A stretch of 27,592 nucleotides of DNA from an archaeon (GCA_016550405.1 JABXGX010000163.1:1-27592), one strand, 5' to 3'. Positions 6,501-14,810 are shown, counted from the first letter of the stretch. A program made the numbers and translations. Notes: generated by a model not told the origin, from the sequence alone.

Positions 6501-8348
6501 TTACATTATCTTTGCCCCGCAGGCTGGACAGAAACTAACGCCTGGTGGAACTGGTGCGCCACAGTTAACACAAGTTATTTCAGGATACGCCTTCGCGGGT
6601 TCATCGAATTCATCTGGTGGCGGGGGAAGTTCTTCAGGCGGAAACTCGGCCTTTGGCGGGGGTGCAGGGGAGGGCGGTGAGGACCTAAGACTTCCACGTC
6701 GGAATATTCCGAGAATCCCTTTGATAAGCCAAATCAAAGCATAAATTGCGATGAGAACGATGATGAGGATTACAGGAATTGACCAAGGAATATCCTGCAT
6801 GATGGTGAGAATGAAGTCGATTAAACTGCCATAAACAACTGTGAGGAGTGCTTCATTACTCGTTTTATGCCATACACGGGCTGACACATCTTCGAAGGAT
6901 ACGTTCGTTCTCAGAGCGATGTAGCTCCCTTCACCAAATACTTTGACATGATAGATGTGGTTAACACTGTCTCCTGGGTCGATTGAGCTCCAGTTTGCGG
7001 TGAGGCTTCCAATGACTGCCAGTTGACCGTATGTGTACCCTTGGTAAAGGATCCAACTTTGAGAATCATCCAGATTCACATTAAATACTGTTTGAGTCGG
7101 ATCGATATTTTCTAAGGTAATTGTGACGGTAGCGATGCCTCCTGCGAAAATGGGTGTCGTGATTGTCTTAGTAATGCTGAGTCCTGGTGGGAAGTCCCCT
7201 TTGAAGTTAACGATGATGTTTGGAACACTTGAATCATTAACCCAGTGTTCGGTTGAACGAATTACCATGGGACCTTCTGGACCTGTTGTGTTTACCATGT
7301 CAGTAGGTGTGTAGGAGGTAATGTTAACCCCGGTTGGAAAGAGCATTGTGAATTCAAAGGCTTCAAGGGTGGTTCCTAATTCGATGTTTCCAGTGTGCCC
7401 GGTGAATGCATTCACATCAAAGGTCTGTTCGGCGGTCCCAAAGAATTTGTCTCGATGTTGGCTGCTCCAGGCCGCAACCGTTATTGCTTCCGGCATTTGC
7501 ATGGTTGATTTCATCGGTAGTGGAGAGGAACTACTACCCATGACAGCGAGATTGATGAAGCCCGAAATTCCAATTCCACCAATGGCGTCTTCAGCCAAAG
7601 TACTGGTTACGAGTACTGTTCCACCATCACGAGATGCCCCGAGGGTTTCCATATAAGATTGGAACTGGTTTCGACCTTGGATGGCAACGGGAACCACACT
7701 GGGAACCCCGTAAAAACCATAGGCTTCTAGCCCAAGCGTCATATTGGAAACAGGCAGAGCGAGCCCAAAGATACGTTCAAAAGGAGTCGCCAAGGTCTCT
7801 TCAAATTCTAGGTGAATTGCATGTCCCCAGTTTTGAATCTCGGTGGGACTACCACCCATGAAGACCATGAGGATAGCATTAGGAGGGAGCATATCAAGCA
7901 CTTCATTAAGCATATCGAATTCTGATCCGCTAGTATCATTGGTTAAAAGGCTGAGGAGCCCATCAAGAACTGTTTGGTATTCACCCCACCGGAAAATCGA
8001 GAGCGCTAACAGGCATTCTTGGTAAGGAGGAGCAGAGGTCGTATAATTACCCACATCACCAACAGCCATGATAGTACTCGTCATAGATCCATCAGGATTG
8101 ACTACAAAGGCAGTAAGATCTGCTTCACCTTCCATTGTGAAATTCTGTGCGCGCATCGCTGTATGCAGTGATGCTGTTTGAAATGTCATAGATTCAGTAT
8201 AAGTCGTTGTTGTAAAGCCCATCGGCGTACGAGCTGTTAGTGGTAAACCAAATCCACTCACAAGGAACAGCAGAGTGAGAGTGGCTGCTAGGAGAATATA
8301 TTGCACATTTCCGGTAATCATCTTTTCCTGGGTGTTTATACGTTTCAT
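6501..8348 (-). CDS. Membrane-anchored surface protein with C-terminal zinc ribbon
   Basis: This protein of 615 residues has an N-terminal membrane helix or signal anchor (about residues 15-37), a large Thr/Ser-rich presumably extracellular part, a second membrane helix (about 520-545), a Pro/Glu-rich linker and a C-terminal CxxC...CxxC zinc ribbon (CVNCGAP, then CPACG). The stretch GLSITKTITTPIFAGG followed by ATVTITLENIDP resembles the DUF11/conserved-repeat beta-sandwich found in archaeal surface proteins. The topology would place the zinc ribbon in the cytoplasm, linking an outside domain to an inside adaptor. GGAG nine bases before the ATG at 8348 supports that start over the ATG at 8357. 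The 208-residue membrane gene ends 20 bases upstream, suggesting an operon. No family name can be given. Confidence 0.75.
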   Translation of the reverse strand: MKRINTQEKMITGNVQYILLAATLTLLFLVSGFGLPLTARTPMGFTTTTYTESMTFQTASLHTAMRAQNFTMEGEADLTAFVVNPDGSMTSTIMAVGDVGNYTTSAPPYQECLLALSIFRWGEYQTVLDGLLSLLTNDTSGSEFDMLNEVLDMLPPNAILMVFMGGSPTEIQNWGHAIHLEFEETLATPFERIFGLALPVSNMTLGLEAYGFYGVPSVVPVAIQGRNQFQSYMETLGASRDGGTVLVTSTLAEDAIGGIGISGFINLAVMGSSSSPLPMKSTMQMPEAITVAAWSSQHRDKFFGTAEQTFDVNAFTGHTGNIELGTTLEAFEFTMLFPTGVNITSYTPTDMVNTTGPEGPMVIRSTEHWVNDSSVPNIIVNFKGDFPPGLSITKTITTPIFAGGIATVTITLENIDPTQTVFNVNLDDSQSWILYQGYTYGQLAVIGSLTANWSSIDPGDSVNHIYHVKVFGEGSYIALRTNVSFEDVSARVWHKTSNEALLTVVYGSLIDFILTIMQDIPWSIPVILIIVLIAIYALIWLIKGILGIFRRGSLRSSPPSPAPPPKAEFPPEELPPPPDEFDEPAKAYPEITCVNCGAPVPPGVSFCPACGAKIM

Positions 8349-8368
8349 AACAGTCATCTCCAGTGCAG

Positions 8369-8995
8369 CTAGTTTTCGACCGGTATGAGTAACCGTCCGA
8401 TGAAACCTCCAATCATCATTGCTACGAGTAAGATGATGAAATTTAGTATAGCAGGCAATACAATCGTATTCAAAATAAACGATTGAAGAAGCGCCAATAA
8501 TGCATTAGGATCAGGCGCACCTCCACCAATTACATCCCCAATACCACCGGTGAGTGCATTAATGAGTGGACCAACCACTGGGGCATTAAGAATATCAAAG
8601 AGAGAAACATTTGGTGGGATATTCGACAACATGGCCATCGGATCAATTCCTCCACCTCCAGACACCAAGAGCGGAATAACCATAGCCACAATGCCAACGA
8701 TGAGCATGAGAAAGGTTAACCCGAAAACGAAAATTGCTACAGGTATGGCACCCCAAATGCTTCGGATAAATAACCCCGAAACAATTCCGATTACTACCCA
8801 AATGGCGATGTTCGTTGTGAAAGTCAGGGGATGTGCGAAGATGAGAAACATATACATGAGAAAGAACCGGAGCCAAGGACCAAAGTAAGGCGCAAGCCAT
8901 AAGATGATGTTATTATACTCAATAGGAATCATGACAAAGGCAAGTGAAATCGTAAGAAGAAAGCCTACAGATAGTCCGATAAGTTTTCGTCCCAT
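8369..8995 (-). CDS. Polytopic membrane protein, unknown, partner of the surface protein
   Basis: The 208-residue protein has four or five membrane helices (about 5-25, 42-56, 60-78, 83-112 and 178-203). Between the last two is a Gly/Pro-rich loop of some 60 residues (VSGGGGIDPM, IGGGAPDPN) containing hydrophobic patches, which could lie outside the membrane or as a re-entrant segment. The start is an ATG with AGGTAGGA upstream and a TATA-like CTTAAAGG near 9049. It is the first gene of a two-gene operon with the surface protein, so the two may form one complex. I recognise no family. Confidence 0.7.
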   Translation of the reverse strand: MGRKLIGLSVGFLLTISLAFVMIPIEYNNIILWLAPYFGPWLRFFLMYMFLIFAHPLTFTTNIAIWVVIGIVSGLFIRSIWGAIPVAIFVFGLTFLMLIVGIVAMVIPLLVSGGGGIDPMAMLSNIPPNVSLFDILNAPVVGPLINALTGGIGDVIGGGAPDPNALLALLQSFILNTIVLPAILNFIILLVAMMIGGFIGRLLIPVEN

Positions 8996-9066
8996 AGTCT
9001 CATTCCTACCTAGCTAGTAGTTACATTTGTCTCTCCAAAATCACACCTTTAAGGTTTCTTGCCGAC

Positions 9067-9112
9067 AAAAAGCCCCCAGGTATCCTATATGTTTATCTCA
9101 ATAAACTCCTGG
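9067..9112 (-). terminator. Terminator after the eL41 gene
   Basis: On the minus strand, GTTTAT-TGAG-ATAAAC (9106-9091) forms an inner hairpin inside an outer CCAGG/CCTGG pair (9108-9112 with 9076-9080), followed by GGGC and a TTTTT run (9071-9067). It lies about 12 bases beyond the eL41 stop codon. Confidence 0.55.
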
Positions 9113-9123
9113 AAGATACTCAA

Positions 9124-9195
9124 TTATTTGCTTTGCTTTCGACGGCGTCTTCGCCGTATTTTCCGGGCACGTTTCTTTTTCCATTTCTTTCGCAT
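9124..9195 (-). CDS. rpl41e: Ribosomal protein eL41
   Basis: This 23-codon frame encodes MRKKWKKKRARK followed by IRRRRRRKQSK. It matches eL41, the smallest protein of the large ribosomal subunit, in length, in the invariant Trp at position 5, in the run of Arg/Lys and in the QxSK ending (eukaryotic eL41 begins MRAKWRKKRMRR and ends RQRSK). eL41 forms a single helix at the interface between subunits and occurs in eukaryotes and some archaea. AGGT lies upstream of the ATG, and a strong hairpin with a T-run follows the stop, so the gene looks like its own transcript. Its size makes it easy to miss. Low-complexity basic peptides can arise by chance, but Trp5 and both ends argue against that. Confidence 0.85.
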   Translation of the reverse strand: MRKKWKKKRARKIRRRRRRKQSK

Positions 9196-9271
9196 TATCT
9201 ACCTGTTCCACTGAAGTGAATTCAGGCGTTGATTTGGTAATTCTTTCATAAAAATGATATTAGACAACAGG

Positions 9272-9865
9272 TCATTTTTCCTTCAGCGAAGTTTCTGCTA
9301 CGGATTTGAGGGGTCCCCACAAGGTGCCAAGGGGAAAGACAATTTGAAACACATACAGGAAAATAAATTGAGCAAGGAACATTGTTAATAATCGGACAGC
9401 TAAGAGCCCAAATTCACTAAAGAGAAGCAATATCGATAATTCGATTTGTCTAATTGGAGCAGCGAAGAATTTAGTAGTAGCGAATCCGACAAGATTGACT
9501 AAAAAAAGCCCGAAGCTTAGAATGAAGATAAGGAGCATTTGGATGCTTCGTCGGAGCGCTCTTTCAGCACGGTGGTGAAGGTTCTGGACCTGTTTATCAA
9601 AATTATGATCAATCACCAATTGCATTCTCTTATTACAAATATAATGACTTACTTCGAAATCGATCATGAAAATGATGAAACTAAGACCCACGGAATAGCA
9701 AATTACCAGATACAGGGTCATTGCAGGACCCCAAATGGTGAATATTTCAGAGGGATATTCAAGCAGATAGATAACGACCACAAAAAGAAAACCGAGGAGT
9801 ACACTAACCACGGTGAGCATCGTTTCGAGGTTGATATCAGGTCGTTGAAGCTTGGTTGCATTCAT
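9272..9865 (-). CDS. Four-helix membrane protein, unknown
   Basis: The 197-residue protein has membrane helices at about 18-36, 44-68, 106-127 and a long hydrophobic stretch at 143-180 that may be two helices. Between helices 2 and 3 lies a polar, helical cytoplasmic-looking segment (residues 73-105) rich in His, Arg and Gln. The start is uncertain: a TTG at 9889 without SD site, or the ATG at 9865 with GGAG 12 bases upstream and AAGGTG directly before it; I prefer the ATG. The gene follows the TPR-nitrilase stop (9893) by fewer than 30 bases, so the two are very likely cotranscribed and this protein may anchor or serve that enzyme. No family recognised. Confidence 0.65.
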   Translation of the reverse strand: MNATKLQRPDINLETMLTVVSVLLGFLFVVVIYLLEYPSEIFTIWGPAMTLYLVICYSVGLSFIIFMIDFEVSHYICNKRMQLVIDHNFDKQVQNLHHRAERALRRSIQMLLIFILSFGLFLVNLVGFATTKFFAAPIRQIELSILLLFSEFGLLAVRLLTMFLAQFIFLYVFQIVFPLGTLWGPLKSVAETSLKEK

Positions 9866-9892
9866 CACCTTTGGTTTCTCCGGTTTCAATTT

Positions 9893-12577
9893 TCATCGAG
9901 TGCTTTGAATGAAGGATTTTATTTTATTTTGTTCGCGCTCCCATTTTTTTCGGGAAGTGCGTAGTTGAAAAAGGTCAATGTCTTTGTAGATGATCGCTTC
10001 TTTGCCTTTGGGAATTGTTCGTTCTTCGCGTTCTTTTTCTGGGCTATAAATGAGTGAATCACCAAATTCGGCCACATTAACGAAGAAACTATACGCGTAG
10101 ATAGAGCGTCGAGCATCAAAGTGTGTTGCTTTAAAATCAGCTGTAACGGGCGTAAAGGCGGGATTGATGATGATATCAATGGGTGGTTCGAAGTTTTTCA
10201 ATTCCACTCGGAGGTCCATATCTAAGAAATCTCGGCAGATTATCACAGCAATACGTCCATATTCTGTATTCGCGATGGTAATCGTGGTTGGCGTATCGCC
10301 AGTGTTTATACCTTCAGTAACGCGCTTTTTCTGGAAGTGAATAATTGCTGGAACATGCTTAGTTTGTTCCCATTGCAAACCTTGAGGAGATATGATACTG
10401 CTGATATTCTGTTGTGTCTCAATATTATGATACGAACCGGGGATTAGGTACATGTCATATTTCTCTGCAAGGCTGTAAACCTCCTCACGAAGTCCTGAGT
10501 CGCTCAAATCAATCGTTAACTCTGGAAAAGCAAGGATCCGGATATTATTAGCTGCAGCCTTTTTGACCATGGCTCGGAGGGAATTGCGAATGGTGTTGAT
10601 TTTGGCTTGACGAATTTTGAAGAGCCCTGGTGCCTGTTCCTCATAGAATTCTTTGAGAATATCTCCTTCCTGTGATAGACCAATTTGGGCGATGCCTACT
10701 CGAAAAGTACTTTTCGCCTGCTGTTTACCATCAGCGAGAAAGTCAAGATATTCAAACCGATACTTCTTTTTATGGCGTATTGCAACAAGACCTTGTTCAT
10801 CTATCATTTCAGTGACGGTTTCTTGAATCATGCGTTCAAGAAGAACATCAAGCTTTGTTAGTTGGACCAATTCCTGTTTGGAAGGATTGTCTTTCATGAT
10901 TTGATCCCATTTTTGCATCTGGGAATCAAGGAATTCTCGTTCCTTTAAGAGCGTCTTTGCTAGCCTGTCTAAACCAGTTTCATCAGCAATCGCCTGAGCC
11001 TGGGTGAGGAGCTTATTCGCTCGACCCATATCCATTTCGATCAACGCTAGCTTAGATTGGAGTAGATAAGTTTCTGCTAGGAGGGATTGCGAGGCCTGCT
11101 CCTTGGCAATTCGAAGGAGTTGATTTGAGAGGTGAGAAATGTCGGAGATGAGTTCAACTTCACCAGTGAGTTTGAGTTCAGAAAGAAGTAATTCGGTAAG
11201 GTGAATCATAGCCGTGACTGTTAATGAATGATCACGGACCTCATCTTTGACGACTGTTTCCAGTATGTCTGCAGCCTTGAGTTTCTGGCGGGTGCGATTA
11301 CTCGATTTGAGAATAAGTGCTTGGGCGACTTGGTAGCGTTGACTAATTACTCGATTCTTGGCGCGAGTATCAATCGCCTTTAATTGGGTTATTGTTTTTT
11401 CAACTAGATCAGAATCCTGCTTCTCAAGAGCTACCCAAACGAGTTCAAAAAGAACTATAGCGGTCAGGAAATCATTGCTAAGATCTTTATAGGTCCGCAG
11501 ACTTCGTTGATAATAATCCTGAGCCTTATCATACTCACCTTTTTTCCTATAGACCCCCCCAATGTTCGCTTGCAGTAAGGCTATGGACTCTCTAATTTGT
11601 AACATTTCATAAATTTTGAGACTTCTTTGGAAATGCTCAAGTGCTAGATCTAAATCACCTTTCAAATCCGATATATTACCTAGGTTGTTAATTGCAAGAG
11701 CTAAATCCGATTGGCGACCAGTTTTTTCACTGAGCTTCAAACTTCGTGTATAGTAAATTTGTGCTTGCTTTAAGTCACCTTTGAATTGAAAGACTACGCC
11801 TAAATTCAGAAGTGACCGTGCAATATCATGCGGATTTCCGATTTCTTCGGTGAGGACCAAACTCCTTTGCTGAAATTCTAGGGCTTTATCAAGATCACCA
11901 AGCCGCGTATAGCAGTTTCCTAGGTTGGATAAAGCAACAGCTATGTTCCGCTTGATGCTAAGTTGTTCAAAGATTTCTAAAGCCTGATTATAGAATACTA
12001 TCGCCTGATCAAATTCGCCTTTAGACCAGTAAATGAGCCCTAGGTTGTTTAGAGAAGAAGCAATTCCAGTCTTATCTTGTAAGGCTTCTCTAATTTCTAA
12101 ACTTTGCTTATGATAGTCAGATGCGGCATCAAGGTCCCCTTTGTACCAGTATAGGACGCCTCCCTGGTGGAGTAATTCCGCCTTCCTCTCGTTGACCTCC
12201 GTCGCGCTCTTTGATTTGATCGTCTCGAGGCGGTGCAAACCTTCTGTAACTAGTTCGAGGGCTTCAGTCATCTGTTCTCTAAGGCGAAGAAGTTCAACTC
12301 GAAGAGTCATGCCTTCCAGGAATTGTAATGGCGTAATTTCTCCCTGGGAATAATCTTTGATTTTGTTGAGTGTGGATTCTGCCTGGTCTAATTCACCTAA
12401 ATCTATCAACAAGCGGGCGTGGATTAGTTTGCAGGCTAGTTGGTCTTTAGGAGGCAATTGATCAGAGGGCATAGCTGTCAGCTTAGCCATTGCTGAACTA
12501 TACTTCCCTCGCTCTCTGAGCTGACGAATGGCGGCCAATTGCTTCTGAACTTTCGAAGGCAAATCAGATTCTTCCAA
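9893..12577 (-). CDS. TPR-nitrilase fusion protein
   Basis: The protein has 894 residues. Residues 10-370 are a chain of about eight tetratricopeptide repeats, the central ones of the 40-residue kinesin-light-chain/rapsyn type (for example SSLNNLGLIYWSKGEFDQAI). Residues 371-620 are mostly helical. Residues 625-885 form a carbon-nitrogen hydrolase (nitrilase-superfamily) domain with the Glu686 motif (ILAFPELTID), a candidate catalytic Lys740 and the nucleophile Cys781 (AVIICRDFLD). The triad Glu-Lys-Cys therefore looks intact, suggesting amidase or amidotransferase-type chemistry on an unknown substrate, with the TPRs binding partners. The start is TTG 12577; a TATA box (AAATATAAG, centre 12612) would place the transcript start about 10 bases before it. 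The next gene downstream encodes a membrane protein in the same operon. Confidence 0.85.
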   Translation of the reverse strand: MEESDLPSKVQKQLAAIRQLRERGKYSSAMAKLTAMPSDQLPPKDQLACKLIHARLLIDLGELDQAESTLNKIKDYSQGEITPLQFLEGMTLRVELLRLREQMTEALELVTEGLHRLETIKSKSATEVNERKAELLHQGGVLYWYKGDLDAASDYHKQSLEIREALQDKTGIASSLNNLGLIYWSKGEFDQAIVFYNQALEIFEQLSIKRNIAVALSNLGNCYTRLGDLDKALEFQQRSLVLTEEIGNPHDIARSLLNLGVVFQFKGDLKQAQIYYTRSLKLSEKTGRQSDLALAINNLGNISDLKGDLDLALEHFQRSLKIYEMLQIRESIALLQANIGGVYRKKGEYDKAQDYYQRSLRTYKDLSNDFLTAIVLFELVWVALEKQDSDLVEKTITQLKAIDTRAKNRVISQRYQVAQALILKSSNRTRQKLKAADILETVVKDEVRDHSLTVTAMIHLTELLLSELKLTGEVELISDISHLSNQLLRIAKEQASQSLLAETYLLQSKLALIEMDMGRANKLLTQAQAIADETGLDRLAKTLLKEREFLDSQMQKWDQIMKDNPSKQELVQLTKLDVLLERMIQETVTEMIDEQGLVAIRHKKKYRFEYLDFLADGKQQAKSTFRVGIAQIGLSQEGDILKEFYEEQAPGLFKIRQAKINTIRNSLRAMVKKAAANNIRILAFPELTIDLSDSGLREEVYSLAEKYDMYLIPGSYHNIETQQNISSIISPQGLQWEQTKHVPAIIHFQKKRVTEGINTGDTPTTITIANTEYGRIAVIICRDFLDMDLRVELKNFEPPIDIIINPAFTPVTADFKATHFDARRSIYAYSFFVNVAEFGDSLIYSPEKEREERTIPKGKEAIIYKDIDLFQLRTSRKKWEREQNKIKSFIQSTR

Positions 12578-12607
12578 GGAATAATCGTGGGTTTATTCAC
12601 GGGGAAT

Positions 12608-12616
12608 CTTATATTT
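12608..12616 (-). promoter_or_regulatory. TATA box of the TPR-nitrilase operon
   Basis: AAATATAAG on the minus strand is centred near 12612. The expected transcript start is near 12586, leaving a leader of about nine bases before the TTG, so the mRNA is nearly leaderless. Confidence 0.45.
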
Positions 12617-12708
12617 CTTTGAATTGGAAGCGTATCAACACTGTCTTTCTGAGAAGGTAAGGGGTTAAAGGAAGTTGCTTGCATAATACACTAAAAAGCG
12701 ACTCATGA

Positions 12709-13140
12709 TTGGAGGTGATCGCTATATTTCAGCTTTTTACATTAGCAATATATTTCCTCATGACAGCTATTCCAACAATAATTGTAGTTGCTGTTGTCTT
12801 CTGGGCAATTGGCGGAATGATGAAAGACCTCACAGTGACACCAAAAAACGCCTTTATTGTAGCAACTATTGGAGCAATCATAGGTACATTGGCTAATTTT
12901 CTAACTCTCTTCCTCATTATTTGGTTCATGTACATTATTTCATTGCACTTACTTGAAGACTACCTCACTGCTTTGAGTGCAGGTATCACTGCATTTCTTG
13001 TATACATTCCCTTAGCAAAGAAATTCTTCAGAACCCAAACAAGTCAAGCTATTATGATTGCCATTATAGGCGCAATTGTCACCCTACTAATGGCTTTTGT
13101 TGGCAATTTTATAATCCTCATTTTTGCTCCGTATATCTAA
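12709..13140 (+). CDS. Four-helix membrane protein with unclear start codon
   Basis: The frame encodes up to 143 residues, almost all membrane helices (about 5-37, 47-80, 86-103 and 113-141) with short basic loops (MMKDLTVTPKNAF, LAKKFFRTQ) that probably face the cytoplasm. The first standard start, TTG at 12709, overlaps a full-length SD site (GGAGGTGATC, 12711-12720), as does GTG 12715, so neither can use that site. At the correct distance from it sits an in-frame ATA (12724). The next standard start is ATG 12760, which would remove half of the first helix. The gene overlaps the following DUF362 frame, so the two are probably translated in a coupled way. Function unknown. Confidence 0.65.
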   Translation: MEVIAIFQLFTLAIYFLMTAIPTIIVVAVVFWAIGGMMKDLTVTPKNAFIVATIGAIIGTLANFLTLFLIIWFMYIISLHLLEDYLTALSAGITAFLVYIPLAKKFFRTQTSQAIMIAIIGAIVTLLMAFVGNFIILIFAPYI

Positions 13141-14038
13141 AGGTATCATTTCAATTGTCAGAGACAGGAGTAATTGCGGTTTAGAAGTCGTCCTAAAAGC
13201 TTTTACAAAGCCTTTGACAGATTTCTCTATGATTATGGACTCTGTTGCATTAGTTAGTGGGTATACAGATTTAAGGCAGACAATTTCCCGGGGCCTCAAC
13301 CTAATTGGTGGCTTAAGGGCTTTACGCTCGCCAGTAATTATCAAGCCAAATATCTGTACAATCTCAGATAATACAGGGCATTCCGTTACCCATCCATTTG
13401 TGGTTGAAACACTTTGTTCCTTTCTCTACCACCAAGATTCATCCCTTTCTGTCCGCATTGTCGAATCTGACAGCCAGAGTAAATTGGCAAACGAAGCTTT
13501 CATAAAATTCGGGTATTCTGATCTCGCTTCACAGTTCCAAGCTGAAGGCTATGATTTGAACATAATAAATCTGAGTGAATGCCCCTTAAAAGAAGTGCAA
13601 TTTGAGGGCGATTATTTCTCCAATCCAGAGCTGCCAGACGAACTCTTGAAGCAAGGTTATATTATTTCTGTAGCTCAAGCCAAAACCCATTACTTAACCT
13701 CGATAACCGGCGTCCTGAAGAATCTCTTCGGATTTCTCCCCCGCAAGAAAAAGGGTTACTATCATCCAAATATTAGTGAAGTCATTGTCGATTTGAACCG
13801 TCTTTTTCCCATAAATCTAGCTATTGTGGATGCCCGTGTGGGGGTAAGAGGATGGAATGGACCAGAAACAGTAGAGTTAGGAAAATTCATCTTCGGTCAC
13901 AAGCCTGTGCCAGTTGATGCCACTCTAGCCCAATTGATGGGTGTGGATCCTGAAACAATTCAGCATCTAATACAATGCCATAAATACGGGCTAGGTACAT
14001 TATCACCGGCAATCCTCAATGATACAGGATGTGTTTAG
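13124..14038 (+). CDS. DUF362 protein
   Basis: The frame encodes up to 304 residues of the DUF362 family. The signature is SPVIIKPNICTISDNTGHSV (residues 69-88), then a Asp-containing VRIVESDSQSK motif and the central AQAKTHYLTSITGVLKNLFG (residues 184-203), where DUF362 proteins carry K[TL]H and LKN. The family often occurs next to ferredoxin domains, but none is fused here and its reaction is not established. The start is uncertain: TTG 13124 lies inside the upstream gene, ATG 13229 (MIMDSVALVSG) gives a family-like N-terminus but has no SD site, and AAAGGT at 13139-13144 precedes only ATC/ATT codons. The stop overlaps the next gene by 20 bases. A second, more distant DUF362 gene lies at 20069. 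Confidence 0.82.
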   Translation: MLRISKGIISIVRDRSNCGLEVVLKAFTKPLTDFSMIMDSVALVSGYTDLRQTISRGLNLIGGLRALRSPVIIKPNICTISDNTGHSVTHPFVVETLCSFLYHQDSSLSVRIVESDSQSKLANEAFIKFGYSDLASQFQAEGYDLNIINLSECPLKEVQFEGDYFSNPELPDELLKQGYIISVAQAKTHYLTSITGVLKNLFGFLPRKKKGYYHPNISEVIVDLNRLFPINLAIVDARVGVRGWNGPETVELGKFIFGHKPVPVDATLAQLMGVDPETIQHLIQCHKYGLGTLSPAILNDTGCV

Positions 14039-14531
14039 ACTGACAGAAACTAGCCCGGAACAAGTCTTTACCGAACTTTCTTTCTATCTTTGGAGAGTTC
14101 GACTTGAACCCAATCAGGAATGGTTATCCGAAATGATGTTTAGAGGCTCAGACAAAGCTCTAGCCACTGTACGAGATGCCATCCAAGCCATGCGTGAAGA
14201 ATTCAAGACCTTTGGACAAAGCACTCGAAAATTCCTATGTAATCCTCCTGAAGATGTAGATGTACTTCGTTATGCCCGAGAAAATAATGCAGAAATCGAA
14301 TGGCAAATCTGGCTCGTGCTTCGAATGGAACAAGATGTTCCTGATGATAGAGTTTATGAGGTAAAAAACAAAGCGGTAACAGTCCAACTTAATGATCAGA
14401 TGGCTACGGAGTTCATACGAGTGATTGATGACTACTTGAGACCAGGAGCAATTCACATGGATGGTCTCACTGCCCCAGGAAACCTATTTCTCGCTTTAGA
14501 CTGGCTCGGTTTTGATAGTTGGATAGATTAA
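14019..14531 (+). CDS. Soluble protein, unknown
   Basis: The 170-residue protein starts at an ATG inside the end of the DUF362 gene (20-base overlap), so translation is likely coupled and the two products may work together. Predicted content is mixed helix and strand: FTELSFYLWRVRLEPNQEWL at the N-terminus, a helical middle (ATVRDAIQAMREEFKTFGQS) and a Trp-containing C-terminus ending LGFDSWID. It has one cysteine, no membrane segment and no metal motif. No family is recognised. It is the last gene of the three-gene set beginning at 12709. Confidence 0.7.
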   Translation: MIQDVFRLTETSPEQVFTELSFYLWRVRLEPNQEWLSEMMFRGSDKALATVRDAIQAMREEFKTFGQSTRKFLCNPPEDVDVLRYARENNAEIEWQIWLVLRMEQDVPDDRVYEVKNKAVTVQLNDQMATEFIRVIDDYLRPGAIHMDGLTAPGNLFLALDWLGFDSWID

Positions 14532-14590
14532 AAAAACTGGAAAAATTATATCAAAGGTGAATTACAAAAAATAAAGGAGCGAGAAGGCTG

Positions 14591-14803
14591 TTACCAGTCC
14601 TCCTCGTCCTCGGAATCGTCTTCCCATTCTTCTTCGTCGTCTTCAGGACCGTATTCATATGGATTCATTTTCTTCACCTTTTTTGATTCGTCATGACGTT
14701 GTTCAACAGGCAACCATTCGACATCTAACCATCCAGCAGGACTAATTGGCCACTCCTGCTCTTTGAGTAGAAGTCGTGGTTTACAAGGGACCGTCCGACT
14801 CAA
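14591..14803 (-). CDS. Acidic Trp-rich small protein
   Basis: The 70-residue frame has two parts: a Trp/Pro-containing segment (KEQEWPISPAGWLDVEWLP) and an extremely acidic tail in which most of the last 18 residues are Asp or Glu, ending EEDW. The only start that includes the first part is TTG 14803, eight bases after the stop of the Lys-rich peptide gene. An internal ATG at 14668 has a very good SD site (AAGGTGA with AGAAA spacing) and would yield only the 25-residue acidic tail, so two products are possible. Function unknown; acidic tails often bind basic proteins or nucleic-acid-binding proteins, here perhaps its basic neighbour. Confidence 0.5.
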   Translation of the reverse strand: MSRTVPCKPRLLLKEQEWPISPAGWLDVEWLPVEQRHDESKKVKKMNPYEYGPEDDEEEWEDDSEDEEDW

Positions 14804-14810
14804 AAATGGG

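Noticed and set aside
7321..7656. Open frame of 111 codons on the plus strand
   Set aside because: It lies wholly inside the surface-protein gene on the other strand, and the protein has no coding character of its own.
12705..12896. ATG 12705 as the start of a 63-residue protein
   Set aside because: It uses a different frame from the four-helix protein, places the SD site after its own start and gives a Ser/Tyr/Asn-rich sequence without domain features.
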